A stretch of 64,000 bases of DNA from Zooshikella ganghwensis DSM 15267 (GCF_000428585.1 NZ_AUAF01000010.1:1-64000), one strand, 5' to 3'. Shown: positions 37,838-48,037, counted from the first letter of the stretch. Translations and numbers: made by a program. Notes: generated from the sequence alone by a model not told the origin.

Positions 37838-39004
37838 TTATGCGTAAAGCTTCCAGTAGTATTCAATATAATAGTGACCACCATGACCATAAAAATGACT
37901 ACGGTGGATGCCTGAGGTGGTTGAGCCCCAAACGCCATTAATTGTCCAGCGAGCACCAAAAGAGGGAACAGTACAGCTGACTGTTTTGGGGGGGAAGATA
38001 TCATCATTCCAAGCATCGATAAACCAGTCAACAATTTTGGCAACCGCATAACCTACAGCTGCACCAATGAGGGTGCCTAGTGGACCGAAGCTGGAGCCAA
38101 TTAAACCACCCACATAGGCGGCAACAGCATCCTTAACTTGAGACTCTACTTTTTCCCATAGTTTTTGTAAGAAAGCGGCTAAACCACCATTATCTTTTTC
38201 TGCAAGAATCATCGTAATGTAATAGGATTTTGGCCAGCTGTCACCTTCACGCATACTAAACCAGTGGAAACGCCAATGAGGGTTATACCAACGGCTATCA
38301 CCGTCATCAAAACCTCCACCAACAAAGTGCTCATTTATTTTTTTGGTATCACCTGTTTCATCTACAGATGTTCCAGCAACAGATACTTCATCGGAACCCC
38401 ACCACTCTGGATTTGTTTCATCAACACACTTCACACGACGTACATAAAGTGCGAGTTTGTCTGTAACAGCTTGAGGTTCAAAATCATCATGATCAAATTC
38501 AGCTTGTAAATCAGTAAATACACGACCACCACCTAACAAGGCATCTGAGGTTAAAATATTATGACTATTTAGGATTTGAGGTTGTGTTGAACGCATACGT
38601 TCTATTTCTGGCTGACTGATATCAGATACAGGGGAAGGCGTCCAAATACCCAGTAGACGAGGATCAATTTTTAGCTTAGGCAGTTTTGTCACTTCATGTT
38701 CAACACTTTCCATTGCTTTGACATCTATTGCACCTAGATCACCGTATAATCTAGTTCTAATGGCTTTATCGGCAGTGTAAATGGGCTTTAGATTTCGCCT
38801 AATGGTTTCTTTCTTTTCCTTAGAGTACTCGTCAAAGCGTGATTTGAAAACATCCTCAAAGCTACGCTCTAATGGATGAAAGCTTTCCTCAACGGCAACT
38901 TTTTCAGCAGCAATTTTTGCACTATTTATTACACGCTCAACGATTTTTTTTATTTCACTGTTGGCGAGTGTAATGTTGTCGTTAATAATCGGTTCCTGTT
39001 TCAT
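37838..39004 (-). CDS. Unknown 388-residue protein with glycine-zipper membrane segment
   Basis: No signal peptide. The N-terminal 130 residues are helical and charged. The centre has a motif CVDETNPEWWGSDEV (about residues 193-208) and an aromatic patch (WYNPHWRFHWFSM). Residues about 288-330 are a long amphipathic/hydrophobic stretch with glycine-zipper spacing (AAYVGGLIGSSFGPLG, then LIGAAVGYAVAKIVDWF), able to insert in membranes. The C-terminus is rich in His, Tyr and Gly (SHFYGHGGHYYIEYYW). I cannot assign a family. The layout (soluble front, hydrophobic hairpin, aromatic end) would suit a pore-forming or membrane-active effector, but that is speculation. A subtilase gene lies immediately upstream on the same strand. 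Confidence 0.55.
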   Translation of the reverse strand: MKQEPIINDNITLANSEIKKIVERVINSAKIAAEKVAVEESFHPLERSFEDVFKSRFDEYSKEKKETIRRNLKPIYTADKAIRTRLYGDLGAIDVKAMESVEHEVTKLPKLKIDPRLLGIWTPSPVSDISQPEIERMRSTQPQILNSHNILTSDALLGGGRVFTDLQAEFDHDDFEPQAVTDKLALYVRRVKCVDETNPEWWGSDEVSVAGTSVDETGDTKKINEHFVGGGFDDGDSRWYNPHWRFHWFSMREGDSWPKSYYITMILAEKDNGGLAAFLQKLWEKVESQVKDAVAAYVGGLIGSSFGPLGTLIGAAVGYAVAKIVDWFIDAWNDDIFPPKTVSCTVPSFGARWTINGVWGSTTSGIHRSHFYGHGGHYYIEYYWKLYA

Positions 39005-39207
39005 GTAGTCCTCACTTTCCTTATGTTAGTAAATTCCCTACAAATCAATTTATAGGGTTATTCTTTCTGACTGATAAAATCAGTTCTGCAAGAGTGCTTG
39101 TTAGTGTTTAGGAATGACTTTAGGGTAGGTTAAGTCACAAGATTTATTAGATTTACTGAAACGGTTTGCCTTAGTTTTAGCACTAAAGATGAAAAGTGCA
39201 AAAAAAA

Positions 39208-39948
39208 TTATTTTTTTAAATAATTATGAACTGTCAACCCTGCGGCAATGACACAGGCCTGGGAACTTCCTGAGTGGGTATGCCAACGTGTTAAACCCGT
39301 TGACTCAATGTTTTCTCCTGGTGCTAAGTAATAATGACTTTCCGCCTGGTAACATTCTGGCAGCGCTTTTCCTTGATTATTACAAGCAGAGATAGCAAAA
39401 ACCTCTGGAAGTATTGCAGGAAATAAAAGCGTATCACGACCATAGTTGCCCGCTGCTGCAAATATGGGAATATGTTGTTGACTTAATTGTTTAACAATAT
39501 GCGCTATTGTTGGATGGTTTCCCATTGCGCCTAACGGCATAATGATAAGTCCAGCATGTTTGGTACACCATGTTAATGCCCTCGATATAGCATTAACTTT
39601 TTTTTGTTTGGATAAGTGCTTACCTATGACTTTGGCTATGACTAGAGGGGAATTGGGTATTAAACCACAAAAACCGGAAACATCACGACCTACTAAAATA
39701 CCTGCACTATGAGTACCATGTCCTATTTCATCATGACAGTTACCCTGTGGATAAGTGAAGTCTTTTAAAATGAGCTGACTGTTATTAAAGGCTGGATGGC
39801 TTACATTAATACCTGTATCCAGTAAAACAATATGGTGCTTGCTATGCAATCTCTCTTGCTGGTTTGTAGATAGTTTGGGTAATAAACAGTAGTTTTTATT
39901 TATTTGCTCATTGATGGGTGGTATGAACATTCGGTATATAGAGTTCAT
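39208..39948 (-). CDS. Small cytoplasmic subtilisin-like serine protease
   Basis: 246 residues, peptidase S8 core only. The catalytic triad is visible: D44 (VLLDTGIN), H77 (GHGTHSAG) and S229 (SGSSQACVIAAG, where family members often have GTSMA), with the oxyanion N168 (AAAGNYG). There is no signal peptide and no long propeptide, so it may act inside the cell or be exported another way. It is shorter than secreted subtilases (about 275 or more for the core). It sits 203 bases upstream of the 388-residue unknown gene in the same direction, which makes that protein a candidate substrate; this is inference from position. Confidence 0.8.
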   Translation of the reverse strand: MNSIYRMFIPPINEQINKNYCLLPKLSTNQQERLHSKHHIVLLDTGINVSHPAFNNSQLILKDFTYPQGNCHDEIGHGTHSAGILVGRDVSGFCGLIPNSPLVIAKVIGKHLSKQKKVNAISRALTWCTKHAGLIIMPLGAMGNHPTIAHIVKQLSQQHIPIFAAAGNYGRDTLLFPAILPEVFAISACNNQGKALPECYQAESHYYLAPGENIESTGLTRWHTHSGSSQACVIAAGLTVHNYLKK

Positions 39949-40056
39949 TTAGTACTTACTAAATTAAAATAGATACCCATAACGAAGTTTTTTAGGGGAG
40001 TTTACCATAAACCCTAAAAATGATTTGTGAAGGGTATAGATCTTGAGGATTGGTAT

Positions 40057-40512
40057 TTAGTCCTTTATTTCCATATAAGATAATAACCATTGGTCGTCAA
40101 CTTTTTTCCAGCGGCCTTTGACTTGGTATATTTTGCCAGACTCAGGTATCCATCCAGCTTGTCCAGTCACTAGAACAGTAGCCTCTGTATCAGCTTCATT
40201 AGGGTGTTGCTTATTTATTTCAGTGTCTGATTTTGTAATTAGAATCGTGATATTTTTATGACGAAAAAAATAAAGCGCCATGATGCGTTTTGCCCAGGTT
40301 TTATCCTGGTTCTTATTCGTCACAAAGTCATCACTAAGCGTATTAAGGACTAATTTGCTATTCTTGGTTTCCAGTCCCTCTTGTATGCTGTTGATAGCTT
40401 CTGCAATAATCTCTTCATCAGGAGAGGAGCTGCATGCACTTAAAAGAATACTGATGGTTAATGCGAGTAATGCTTTTATTAGTTGCGAAAAAAAGGTACT
40501 TTTTCTATTCAT
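40057..40512 (-). CDS. Lipoprotein, probable NTF2-like fold
   Basis: 151 residues. The signal peptide ends in a lipobox (LLSAC, Cys27). The rest resembles small NTF2/SnoaL-like domains: a helix (EEIIAEAINSIQEGLETKN), DDFV, then strands ending in GRWKKVDDQWLLSYMEIKD. Similar lipoproteins are common in Pseudomonas and are uncharacterised. It is transcribed divergently from pip. A dyad (TACCCA, 5 bases, TGGGTA at 40594-40610) lies in the shared upstream region. Confidence 0.7.
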   Translation of the reverse strand: MNRKSTFFSQLIKALLALTISILLSACSSSPDEEIIAEAINSIQEGLETKNSKLVLNTLSDDFVTNKNQDKTWAKRIMALYFFRHKNITILITKSDTEINKQHPNEADTEATVLVTGQAGWIPESGKIYQVKGRWKKVDDQWLLSYMEIKD

Positions 40513-40749
40513 AGCGATTTAGTTATACTCAAAGCGAATTTTAGTGGGAATGTCAGCAAACAACCTGAGGTAAGCGTATATTGAGTGCGTGTGTACCCAA
40601 AATGTGGGTATAAATTAGGTTAAACGAGTTTGTGCGTAAGTCCATGTAAATACATGCTTAGCCATTGATTACATTGGCCACATCTTTTCATAAAGACGTT
40701 TCGTGAAGGGTATATCATATAGGGGTCAGGCCTGGGTAAAGGAAAAACT

Positions 40750-41718
40750 ATGTATACGCTCTATCCTGCAATTAAGCCTTATGCTCGTCATACATTGCAA
40801 GTAGATGAACCACATCAACTCTATCTTGAAGAAAGTGGCAATGCTGACGGTATCCCGGTTTTGTACTTACATGGTGGCCCAGGGGCTGCATGTGATAAAC
40901 ATAGTCGACGTTTTTTTGATCCTCAAACCTACCGCATTATTTTATTTGATCAGCGAGGATGTGGACGATCTACGCCTCATGCTGAGTTGAGAGCAAATAA
41001 TACACAAGCGTTGATTGAAGATATTGAAGCAATACGAAAGTTTTTAAATATTGACCGGTGGGTGCTTTTTGGAGGTTCCTGGGGTTCTACACTTGGACTA
41101 CTTTATGCGCAACAGTATCCGTCTAATGTGATGGCAATGGTGTTGCGAGGTGTTTTCTTGTGTCGAGAGACAGATATTCGCTGGCTTTATCAAGAGGGTG
41201 CAAACCGTATTTTTCCTGATTACTGGCAGCACTTTGTTGCACCTATTCCTCCCGATGAGCGAGAGAATTTATTAGGTGCTTACTATCGTAAATTAACAGG
41301 AAATGATGAGTTAGCCCGTATGTTTGCAGCAAAAGCCTGGTCTGTCTGGGAAGGGCACTGTGCAACGCTACGGCCTAATCAAGAAGTACTTGATTCCTTT
41401 TCAGAGCCGCATCGAGCAACATCCCTAGCAACCATTGAATGCCATTATTTTACTAATAATGGTTTTCTAGAGCCTGACCAAATCATGCGAGATATTGATA
41501 AAATTGCCAATATTCCCGGCATTATTGTACATGGTCGCTATGACATGATTTGTCCGCTGGATAATGCATTGCTTCTGCAGGAAGCATGGCCTGCTGCCGA
41601 ATTACACATTGTGCGTGATGCTGGACACTCTGCGGCTGAGCCGAGTATTGCTGATGCATTAATTCGTGCAACAGATGAAATTGGTAAACGCCTGAAGCAT
41701 GAGTGGGGTGAAGACTGA
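40750..41718 (+). CDS. pip: Proline iminopeptidase
   Basis: 322 residues, alpha/beta hydrolase of peptidase family S33. It shows LHGGPGAA (oxyanion region), FDQRGCGRSTPH, the nucleophile Ser in GGSWGSTLGLLYAQ, the Asp in VHGRYDMICP and the His in DAGHSAAEP. It removes N-terminal proline from peptides in the cytoplasm. It lies 71 bases upstream of dtd, a pairing I recall from Pseudomonas. Confidence 0.95.
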   Translation: MYTLYPAIKPYARHTLQVDEPHQLYLEESGNADGIPVLYLHGGPGAACDKHSRRFFDPQTYRIILFDQRGCGRSTPHAELRANNTQALIEDIEAIRKFLNIDRWVLFGGSWGSTLGLLYAQQYPSNVMAMVLRGVFLCRETDIRWLYQEGANRIFPDYWQHFVAPIPPDERENLLGAYYRKLTGNDELARMFAAKAWSVWEGHCATLRPNQEVLDSFSEPHRATSLATIECHYFTNNGFLEPDQIMRDIDKIANIPGIIVHGRYDMICPLDNALLLQEAWPAAELHIVRDAGHSAAEPSIADALIRATDEIGKRLKHEWGED

Positions 41719-41789
41719 TTCGTTAGGCTCAGTCAGTGGTGACTGTTTAGTATTAGTTTGGGTGTATCAATCAACGAAGTAAATTAGTT

Positions 41790-42227
41790 ATGAAAGCATT
41801 GTTGCAGCGTGTTTCTCAGGCTCAGGTAGAAGTAAAAAACCAAATTGTTGGTGCTATTGATCATGGGCTTTTAGTGTTATTAGGCGTTGAACAGCAGGAC
41901 ACCCCAGCCATTGCAGAAAAGCTGGCAGAAAAAGTACTTCATTATCGCTTGTTCAGTGATGATGCAGGGAAAATGAATTTAAATGTTCAACAAGTCAGTG
42001 GGGGAATACTCGTTGTTTCGCAATTTACCTTAGTTGCAGACACCAAGAAAGGTTTACGTCCTAGCTTTAGTGCTGGGGCTTCTCCAGAGCATGGTGAAGC
42101 AATGTATGATTACTTCGTAAATTATTTGCGCCAGCGTTACCCCCAAATTGCCACTGGTACATATGCTGCTGATATGCAGGTATCACTGACCAATGATGGA
42201 CCAGTGACATTTATGTTGGAGTTTTAA
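41790..42227 (+). CDS. dtd: D-aminoacyl-tRNA deacylase
   Basis: 145 residues, the standard length. Motifs are [15 protein letters not shown] at the start, [18 protein letters not shown], which carries the SQxT active-site element, and [11 protein letters not shown] at the end, which contains the Gly-cisPro chiral gate. It hydrolyses D-amino acids (and glycine on tRNA-Ala) mischarged onto tRNA. It probably forms an operon with pip. Confidence 0.96.
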   Translation: MKALLQRVSQAQVEVKNQIVGAIDHGLLVLLGVEQQDTPAIAEKLAEKVLHYRLFSDDAGKMNLNVQQVSGGILVVSQFTLVADTKKGLRPSFSAGASPEHGEAMYDYFVNYLRQRYPQIATGTYAADMQVSLTNDGPVTFMLEF

Positions 42228-42263
42228 TGTACTAGGGCCTGATAATAAGCCCTAAAAAAAGTA

Positions 42264-42980
42264 TTACGTTAGATTAAACATGCGGCCGACCAGTGTTGGA
42301 ATGGCCGTTTCAACTCTTAAAATACGCTCACCTAACCTAATAGGCTCGAACCCTCTTTCAGCTAACATATCTACTTCGTACTCAATAAATCCACCTTCAG
42401 GGCCAACAGCAACAATGCTGGGCGTCGTCAGGTTGGTTGGTGGTGTAGAGATAGCTGCAGGATGGGCGATATAGCATTGGTTACCTGCACAAAGTGAAGG
42501 GAGCTGATCTTCGACAAAAGGCTTAAAGCGCCTTGCGAGAATAACTTCAGGTAAAAGGGTATCTCGTGCTTGCTCTAGGCCTGCATGGAAAAAGGGCGCC
42601 ATTTTTTCAGGTTTTAGCCATGGGCTTTGCCAGTAGCTTTTTTCAACGCGATAGCTGTTAATGAGTATTATCTTTTTTATTCCCAGTGTGGTTGCTGAAA
42701 ATAAAATTCGCTTGAGCATTTTGGGACGCGGTAGCCCTAATAATAAGGTTAGAGGCAATGGCGGCGGTGGAGGAGACGTTAATTCAATGGCTAATTCAAT
42801 TCCCTGTTCATTAATTGCTGTGACAGTTCCTTGGCCGACATCTCCTCCCAATAGGCCAACAGTGACCTTATCACCAACCTGTTTGGTCAATATATTTTGA
42901 ATATGCCATCGTCTTCGATCAGTGATTCGAACATGGCTTACACTGATAAAGTCTTCTTTGAACAGCAATATTAAATTCAT
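42264..42980 (-). CDS. rsmE: 16S rRNA m3U1498 methyltransferase
   Basis: 238 residues, SPOUT family. The N-terminal PUA-like RNA-binding domain is followed by the knot domain with ALGLPRPK-like LLGLPRPKMLKRIL, VAVGPEGGFIEYE and the C-terminal LGERILRVETA. It methylates N3 of U1498 in the decoding centre. It converges with dtd across 36 bases and lies just downstream of tatC on the same strand. Confidence 0.96.
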   Translation of the reverse strand: MNLILLFKEDFISVSHVRITDRRRWHIQNILTKQVGDKVTVGLLGGDVGQGTVTAINEQGIELAIELTSPPPPPLPLTLLLGLPRPKMLKRILFSATTLGIKKIILINSYRVEKSYWQSPWLKPEKMAPFFHAGLEQARDTLLPEVILARRFKPFVEDQLPSLCAGNQCYIAHPAAISTPPTNLTTPSIVAVGPEGGFIEYEVDMLAERGFEPIRLGERILRVETAIPTLVGRMFNLT

Positions 42981-43004
42981 TTTTTTATAATTATCATTCG
43001 GTGG

Positions 43005-43772
43005 TTATGTTGTGGCAGATGAACGCTGTGTAATCATTTTCCCAAACAATAGCCCGCTTTCAAATAACAACCACATGGGTATGGCAAGTAAACTTTGTGA
43101 AATAATATCTGGTGGTGTCAGTAGCATACCGACCACAAAGCAAATAACAATAATATAAGGGCGTTTTGCTTTTAAACTATCAACAGATGCAATTCCAGAC
43201 CAAATAAGTAAGACAGTAGCAATAGGTATTTCAAACGCAGTACCAAATGCCAAAAATAGTTTTAGCACAAAATCAAGATACTTGTTGATATCGGTCATAA
43301 TTGCTACATCGGTAGGGCCTATTTTAGTAAAAAAATCGAATAATAAAGGGAATACAACAAAATACGCAAAGGCCACACCGAGATAAAATAACAGCACACT
43401 AGAGGCAAGTAATGGAACGGCTAACCGGCGTTCATGCCGGTATAAGCCTGGAGCAATGAAACTCCACGCTTGATGAAGTATATAAGGGATAGTTAAAAAA
43501 ATGGATGCAATAATGGTGAGTTTAAAAGGTGCTAATAAAGGAGAGGCCACTTCGGTAGCAATCATAGTGCTGCCTTCTGGAAGAAGCTCCCTTAAAGGCA
43601 AAGAAATAAACTCATAAATAACATTGGCAAAGGGAATTAGGATCACAAATGCTACCCCAATTGCCATAAAAACTCTTAATAAGCGATTTCGTAGTTCCGT
43701 TAGGTGCTCAATAAAAGGTTGTTCTTTATCTTTGTTATGGATCTCTTCAGTACTTGAGTTTTGCGAGCTCAT
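43005..43772 (-). CDS. tatC: Twin-arginine translocase subunit TatC
   Basis: 255 residues with six predicted transmembrane segments. It has the family motif PFIEHLTELRNRLLR at the cytoplasmic N-terminus and FAYFVVFPLLFDFF. It is the receptor for twin-arginine signal peptides of folded proteins. It is the third gene of tatABC, 26 bases after tatB. Confidence 0.97.
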   Translation of the reverse strand: MSSQNSSTEEIHNKDKEQPFIEHLTELRNRLLRVFMAIGVAFVILIPFANVIYEFISLPLRELLPEGSTMIATEVASPLLAPFKLTIIASIFLTIPYILHQAWSFIAPGLYRHERRLAVPLLASSVLLFYLGVAFAYFVVFPLLFDFFTKIGPTDVAIMTDINKYLDFVLKLFLAFGTAFEIPIATVLLIWSGIASVDSLKAKRPYIIVICFVVGMLLTPPDIISQSLLAIPMWLLFESGLLFGKMITQRSSATT

Positions 43773-43798
43773 GGGTTTTCACAACTTATATCGTACGG

Positions 43799-44242
43799 TT
43801 AGGAATCAGATTGATGAGCTGACTTTTCTGCCGGCACTTCGTTTTTGCCTGTCTCAGGTGCAGACTGAGAAACAGTATAAGGCTTAATTGTCGGTGGTGC
43901 TTTTGAGTCAGTTGCAGCTGGTTGCACTGATGAAGAAGAGGGCTCGGAAAGCGTGGGATGAATAGAGTTATCCAAGCCGTGTTTTACATCCTCAACATTT
44001 TCTTGCAAGCTTCGCTGTGCTTGTTTTAACTCATCCATGATCCGCTCATTATGAAGTTGGCGCTTAATTTCATCCGCGCCAATTTCACGCTCGATTTCGG
44101 ATTTCATTGCTGTAAAACCACGACGAATTCTGCCAACCCAGAGAGTTACAGTACGAATAGCATGGGGGAGTCGCTCAGGACCTAATATGATCAGGCCAAT
44201 AATGGCAATAAGCAGAAGCTCTGCAAAGCCTATATCAAACAC
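43799..44242 (-). CDS. tatB: Twin-arginine translocase subunit TatB
   Basis: 147 residues. Short N-terminal membrane helix (IGFAELLLIAIIGLIILGPERLP), where the conserved Glu and GP follow the TatB pattern, then an amphipathic helix and a Ser/Pro/Lys-rich variable tail. It works with TatC in signal-peptide recognition. It lies 28 bases after tatA. Confidence 0.95.
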   Translation of the reverse strand: MFDIGFAELLLIAIIGLIILGPERLPHAIRTVTLWVGRIRRGFTAMKSEIEREIGADEIKRQLHNERIMDELKQAQRSLQENVEDVKHGLDNSIHPTLSEPSSSSVQPAATDSKAPPTIKPYTVSQSAPETGKNEVPAEKSAHQSDS

Positions 44243-44270
44243 GTTGTATCCTCAAAGTAAAACCCCAAAA

Positions 44271-44531
44271 CTACTGCTTATTTACAGTGTTGTGTTCTTT
44301 GGTTGTTTCTTGTTTGGTTTCTGAAGAGGTATTGTCCTGTTGTTGATTTTGTTGCTCTAGCTTTTGAGGTGGAGCATCTTTGTTCGTATCTGAATCAGAA
44401 TCCATGGCTTTTTTAAAACCCTTGATAGCAGAACCTAGGTCACCCCCTAAGTTGCGTAATCGCTTACCACCAAATAACAGTAAGACAATCACCAGTACAA
44501 TTAACAGCTGAACCCAACCAATATTACCCAT
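44271..44531 (-). CDS. tatA: Twin-arginine translocase subunit TatA
   Basis: 86 residues. N-terminal helix ([20 protein letters not shown]) with the FGxxxL hinge, then the amphipathic segment [16 protein letters not shown] and a Gln/Lys/Glu-rich tail. It oligomerises to form the transport pathway. It is the first of the tat genes and lies 45 bases downstream of the HIT gene. Confidence 0.95.
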   Translation of the reverse strand: MGNIGWVQLLIVLVIVLLLFGGKRLRNLGGDLGSAIKGFKKAMDSDSDTNKDAPPQKLEQQNQQQDNTSSETKQETTKEHNTVNKQ

Positions 44532-44576
44532 GTGTTACTCCTTTTAACGAATTTCAACAGCAAAAGCGATGCTGTA

Positions 44577-44912
44577 TTATAGGGGACTTAATGGCCCACC
44601 ACCTAGTATATGAAAGTGCAGATGGAAAACCTCCTGGCCACCGCCTTCACCTGTATTGGTTACCGCTCTAAAGCCATTATCTAGATTTTGCGCTTTGGCA
44701 ATCATAGGAATGGTTTTGATGAGGTGGGTTAGCAAGTGATCATGTTCAGGTTTTATATCATAAAGGTTACAAATATGTTGGCGAGGGATCACTAATAAAT
44801 GAGTGGCAGCCTTTGGGTTAATATCCTTAAAGGCAATACAGTGCTCATCTTCATGAACAATGTCTGCTTTAATATCTCCAGCCACAATTTTACAGAATAA
44901 ACAGTCTGTCAT
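44577..44912 (-). CDS. hinT: HIT-family purine nucleoside phosphoramidase
   Basis: 111 residues. It is a histidine-triad protein: CLFCKIVAGDI at the N-terminus and the triad HLHFHILGG near the end. HinT hydrolyses AMP-NH2-type phosphoramidates. Its ATG shares a base with the hisE stop region, so the two are tightly coupled. Confidence 0.92.
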   Translation of the reverse strand: MTDCLFCKIVAGDIKADIVHEDEHCIAFKDINPKAATHLLVIPRQHICNLYDIKPEHDHLLTHLIKTIPMIAKAQNLDNGFRAVTNTGEGGGQEVFHLHFHILGGGPLSPL

Positions 44913-45247
44913 TATTTGTTACCTGTTCGTGAAGCTTTTTCGTCTAAGCCAGAAATTGAAAAACGTCTGGCCAACTCTTGTAATATTTCTTCCGGCTTTA
45001 TATTCAAGTGAGCCAACATGACAAGCGTGTGAAACCAAAGATCGGCTGTTTCGTAGACAACATCCGCTTTTGACTGGGCTTGTTCTGCATCTTTAGCGGC
45101 AATGATAACTTCTGTTGCCTCTTCGCCGACTTTTTCCAATATTTTATTGAGTCCTTTGCCATAAAGACTCGCAACGTAGGAACTATCAGCGCTTGCGTTT
45201 TTTCTTTCTTCTAATATGTTGCCTAATGCAATTAGCACATCACTCAT
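44912..45247 (-). CDS. hisE: Phosphoribosyl-ATP pyrophosphatase
   Basis: 111 residues, MazG-like all-alpha fold. The metal-binding motif is in [18 protein letters not shown], followed by [13 protein letters not shown]. It removes pyrophosphate from PR-ATP, histidine step two. HisE and HisI are separate proteins here, and remote from hisBHAF, as in Pseudomonas. Confidence 0.95.
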   Translation of the reverse strand: MSDVLIALGNILEERKNASADSSYVASLYGKGLNKILEKVGEEATEVIIAAKDAEQAQSKADVVYETADLWFHTLVMLAHLNIKPEEILQELARRFSISGLDEKASRTGNK

Positions 45248-45343
45248 AGATTGGACCTTGGTAAACAGGTTTTAGCTGAAAGATATTTCATCATAGGCTC
45301 TGATAATTTTTTTAGCGCCGATAAAGTTTTGTTGGCAGACTAT

Positions 45344-45766
45344 CTACTTTTTCGAGTAGATGACTTCTGGATCTTGTAAAACAGGAGCAACGGTCTGCCA
45401 CTGGGGTGCTTTTTGGCTGGTGTCTAGCTGACGATAGAAACAGCTAAGCCGGCCAGTATGGCAAGCAATACCTCCTTGTTGAGTCACTTTTAGAATAATG
45501 ACATCACTATCACAGTCCAAAAAAATACTATGGACTTGTTGAGTATGGCCAGACTGTTCACCTTTATGCCATAACTTCTGGCGTGATCGAGACCAGTAGA
45601 CAGCCTCACCCACTTCAACTGTTTGCTGGAGGGCCGCTTTGTTCATCCAGGCCATCATGAGAATTTGGTCAGTGCTGGCATCCTGAGCAATGGCAGGTAT
45701 CAGTCCATTTGCATCCCACTTGATAGTGCTTAACCAATCATCGTGATTTCTATTTGTATTTATCAT
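45344..45766 (-). CDS. hisI: Phosphoribosyl-AMP cyclohydrolase
   Basis: 140 residues. Zinc and Mg ligands are in [11 protein letters not shown] and the [15 protein letters not shown] segment; [10 protein letters not shown] and [13 protein letters not shown] are typical. It opens the adenine ring of PR-AMP, histidine step three. It starts 8 bases after the ubiB stop and precedes hisE by 97 bases. Confidence 0.96.
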   Translation of the reverse strand: MINTNRNHDDWLSTIKWDANGLIPAIAQDASTDQILMMAWMNKAALQQTVEVGEAVYWSRSRQKLWHKGEQSGHTQQVHSIFLDCDSDVIILKVTQQGGIACHTGRLSCFYRQLDTSQKAPQWQTVAPVLQDPEVIYSKK

Positions 45767-45773
45767 GCTGCAT

Positions 45774-47399
45774 TTAGTCCTGCTTAACCAGTAATACTAC
45801 ACCCAGTGCTACAAGTAATAAGTGGGCTTCACTTGCATTTAGTATGACGTTATACCAGTCTGGAATCCACAAACCAATCAGGCCCACTGCCAGGGTAGCA
45901 CAGCCAACCCACTGTTGAATTCTGCGGCGCTGTCGCTTATGACGTGCTTCTTCAAGCTGCTGCTGGTAATGATGCTGGTGTGAAACATAGCCCTCGACGG
46001 CTTTAACCACTGTTTGTGAGAGCAGTGGTGCTTGCTCAAGTAGGTCGGGTGCTTTGGTGTGTAGTGATTTTAGAAGACCCATAGGGCCAATGCGCTTCTT
46101 CATCCACTGCTCAAGAAAAGGCTTAGCCGTTGACCAGAGGTCCAACTCGGGATAAAGCTGCCGACCTAGACCTTCGATATTGAGCAGTGTTTTTTGTAAA
46201 AGTACCAGCTGAGGTTGGACCTCCATATTGAAACGGCGAGCCGTCTGGAATAAACGAAGCAACACTTGCCCAAACGAAATATCCTTCAGTGGTTTTTGAA
46301 AAACTGGCTCGCACACTGTACGAATAGAGGCTTCTAGCTCATTTACTCGGGTATTTTTGGGTACCCAGCCTGAATCAATATGCAGCTGGGCAACCATACG
46401 ATAGTCCTGTTTAAAGAAAGCAATCAGGTTGCGAGCCAGATAGCTTTGATCTTCCGGAGTCAGCGAGCCACATATCCCACAGTCTATGGCAATGTAACAA
46501 GGGCTACTTGGATCTTCTGTGGCAACGAAGATATTTCCTGGGTGCATATCTGCGTGAAAGAAGCTATCTCGAAAGACTTGAGTAAAGAAAATTTCTACAC
46601 CTCGCTCAGCAAGCTTACGCATATTGGTTCCTTGGGCTAGCAAGGCTTCGACATTGGCGACAGGGATTCCATGAATCCGCTCCATCACCATAACTTGAGT
46701 CGAAGTAAAGTCCCAATAAACTTGAGGCACATAGAGTTTGTCTGAATCCGCAAAGTTACGGCGAAGCTGGGAAGCATTTGCGGCTTCACGCTGCAGATCT
46801 AACTCATCAAAAATCGTATTTTCATAATCTTGAACAACTTCAAGAGGGCGAAGTCGCCGGCCTTCGCGAGAGATTAAAACGATGATTCTTGCTAGTAAGT
46901 AGAGTAAGGCAATATCCTGGCGAATGACTTTTTGGATACCTGGTCGAATGACTTTGACCACAACTTGCTGGCCATCAGGCAATTCTGCGGCATGCACTTG
47001 AGCCACTGAAGCAGAAGCCATCGGCGTTGCTGAGAATGAAGTAAATACCTCTGTAACTGACTGCTGGAGGCTTGCTTCGATAATTTTGATAGCCCCTTCA
47101 CTGGCAAAGGGGGGGACTTGATCTTGGAGCTTTTGCAGTTCTTGGGCAACGTCATCAGGAAGCAGGTCTCGACGTGTAGAAAGTAGCTGACCGAACTTAA
47201 CAAAAATTGGGCCTAGCTCCTCCAAAGCCAAACGAAGTCGCTCTGCACGCGGGCGCTGATTACGGACAAACCAACGCCATGGTAAGCACCAAAAAGCCAA
47301 CCTTAAGTAAAAGGGTAGTGGGGCATCGTCGATGAGGTTATCTAAGCGATACTTAGCAGTAACATAAATGATTTTTAGCAGGCGAGGAATCTGAACCAC
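45774..47399 (-). CDS. ubiB: Ubiquinone biosynthesis kinase-like protein UbiB
   Basis: 541 residues. An ABC1/ADCK atypical kinase: the KxGQ motif is in [15 protein letters not shown], the Ala-rich nucleotide loop is [12 protein letters not shown], and the metal site is in HADMHPGN with YIAIDCG. Two C-terminal membrane helices ([25 protein letters not shown]) anchor it. It supports ubiquinone synthesis and probably extraction of its lipophilic intermediates from the membrane. Its ATG is 2 bases after the ubiJ stop. Confidence 0.96.
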   Translation of the reverse strand: MVQIPRLLKIIYVTAKYRLDNLIDDAPLPFYLRLAFWCLPWRWFVRNQRPRAERLRLALEELGPIFVKFGQLLSTRRDLLPDDVAQELQKLQDQVPPFASEGAIKIIEASLQQSVTEVFTSFSATPMASASVAQVHAAELPDGQQVVVKVIRPGIQKVIRQDIALLYLLARIIVLISREGRRLRPLEVVQDYENTIFDELDLQREAANASQLRRNFADSDKLYVPQVYWDFTSTQVMVMERIHGIPVANVEALLAQGTNMRKLAERGVEIFFTQVFRDSFFHADMHPGNIFVATEDPSSPCYIAIDCGICGSLTPEDQSYLARNLIAFFKQDYRMVAQLHIDSGWVPKNTRVNELEASIRTVCEPVFQKPLKDISFGQVLLRLFQTARRFNMEVQPQLVLLQKTLLNIEGLGRQLYPELDLWSTAKPFLEQWMKKRIGPMGLLKSLHTKAPDLLEQAPLLSQTVVKAVEGYVSHQHHYQQQLEEARHKRQRRRIQQWVGCATLAVGLIGLWIPDWYNVILNASEAHLLLVALGVVLLVKQD

Positions 47400-47401
47400 G
47401 G

Positions 47402-48037
47402 CTAGTCCTGTTGCGGGGCGTTTTTAAAGTGTTTCTGAAGGCGAGCAAGCCGGTCTTCAAGTTGGTCTGTATCAGATTGAAGTTGCATCAGGTCTTCTTG
47501 AAATATTTCTACCGCATTGCGCGGAGGAAGTTCTTTCAGCTCTTCTTGCAAATATTCAGTGATATTTTGCTGTAATGTTTGTTGGGTATATTGCAGCCAA
47601 TGAAGGCCACTTCTTAAACCATTGGTAACTTTATGTGCTAAGAGTGGGCCTACTAACCTGGCAACTAGAGCCTCCCAGTCAAGCTCACTTTCTTGAATGA
47701 CTTGGTGAACAGCCATGATAAAGTCGGTGTTGCCAGCAAGTTGTAAGTGCTCACCTAATGTACTATCTGCTGTGCTTTTATTAAGCAGGAGACGAAGCAA
47801 GTCGCTACCCTCACCAGTGAGGCAAGCGGTAAGGCTGTTTTCATGATGACTATGCAGGCTAATACCTTGCAATGTAAACGAGATATAAAAGGTGAGCTTG
47901 GGCTGTGTACTTTGGATACACAGAGTTTCACCACTAAACTGGGCAAGACGCTGTTGAGTCAGTGGGTCGAGTGCTAATAACTCATTAACCACCTTCTCCA
48001 TGGCGGCTTGCAGGGCTGTATTCACAGTTATGCTCAT
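47402..48037 (-). CDS. ubiJ: Ubiquinone biosynthesis accessory factor UbiJ
   Basis: 211 residues. An N-terminal SCP2-like lipid-binding domain (about 25-125) is followed by a helical and coiled-coil C-terminus ([18 protein letters not shown]). UbiJ with UbiK organises the soluble Ubi complex that handles hydrophobic intermediates. It lies between ubiE and ubiB, the conserved ubiEJB order. Confidence 0.92.
   Translation of the reverse strand: MSITVNTALQAAMEKVVNELLALDPLTQQRLAQFSGETLCIQSTQPKLTFYISFTLQGISLHSHHENSLTACLTGEGSDLLRLLLNKSTADSTLGEHLQLAGNTDFIMAVHQVIQESELDWEALVARLVGPLLAHKVTNGLRSGLHWLQYTQQTLQQNITEYLQEELKELPPRNAVEIFQEDLMQLQSDTDQLEDRLARLQKHFKNAPQQD

Noticed and set aside
44912-45766. hisE and hisI far from hisBHAF as a rearrangement
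   Set aside because: Separate hisI and hisE genes beside ubiB and tat are normal in Pseudomonas-type chromosomes.
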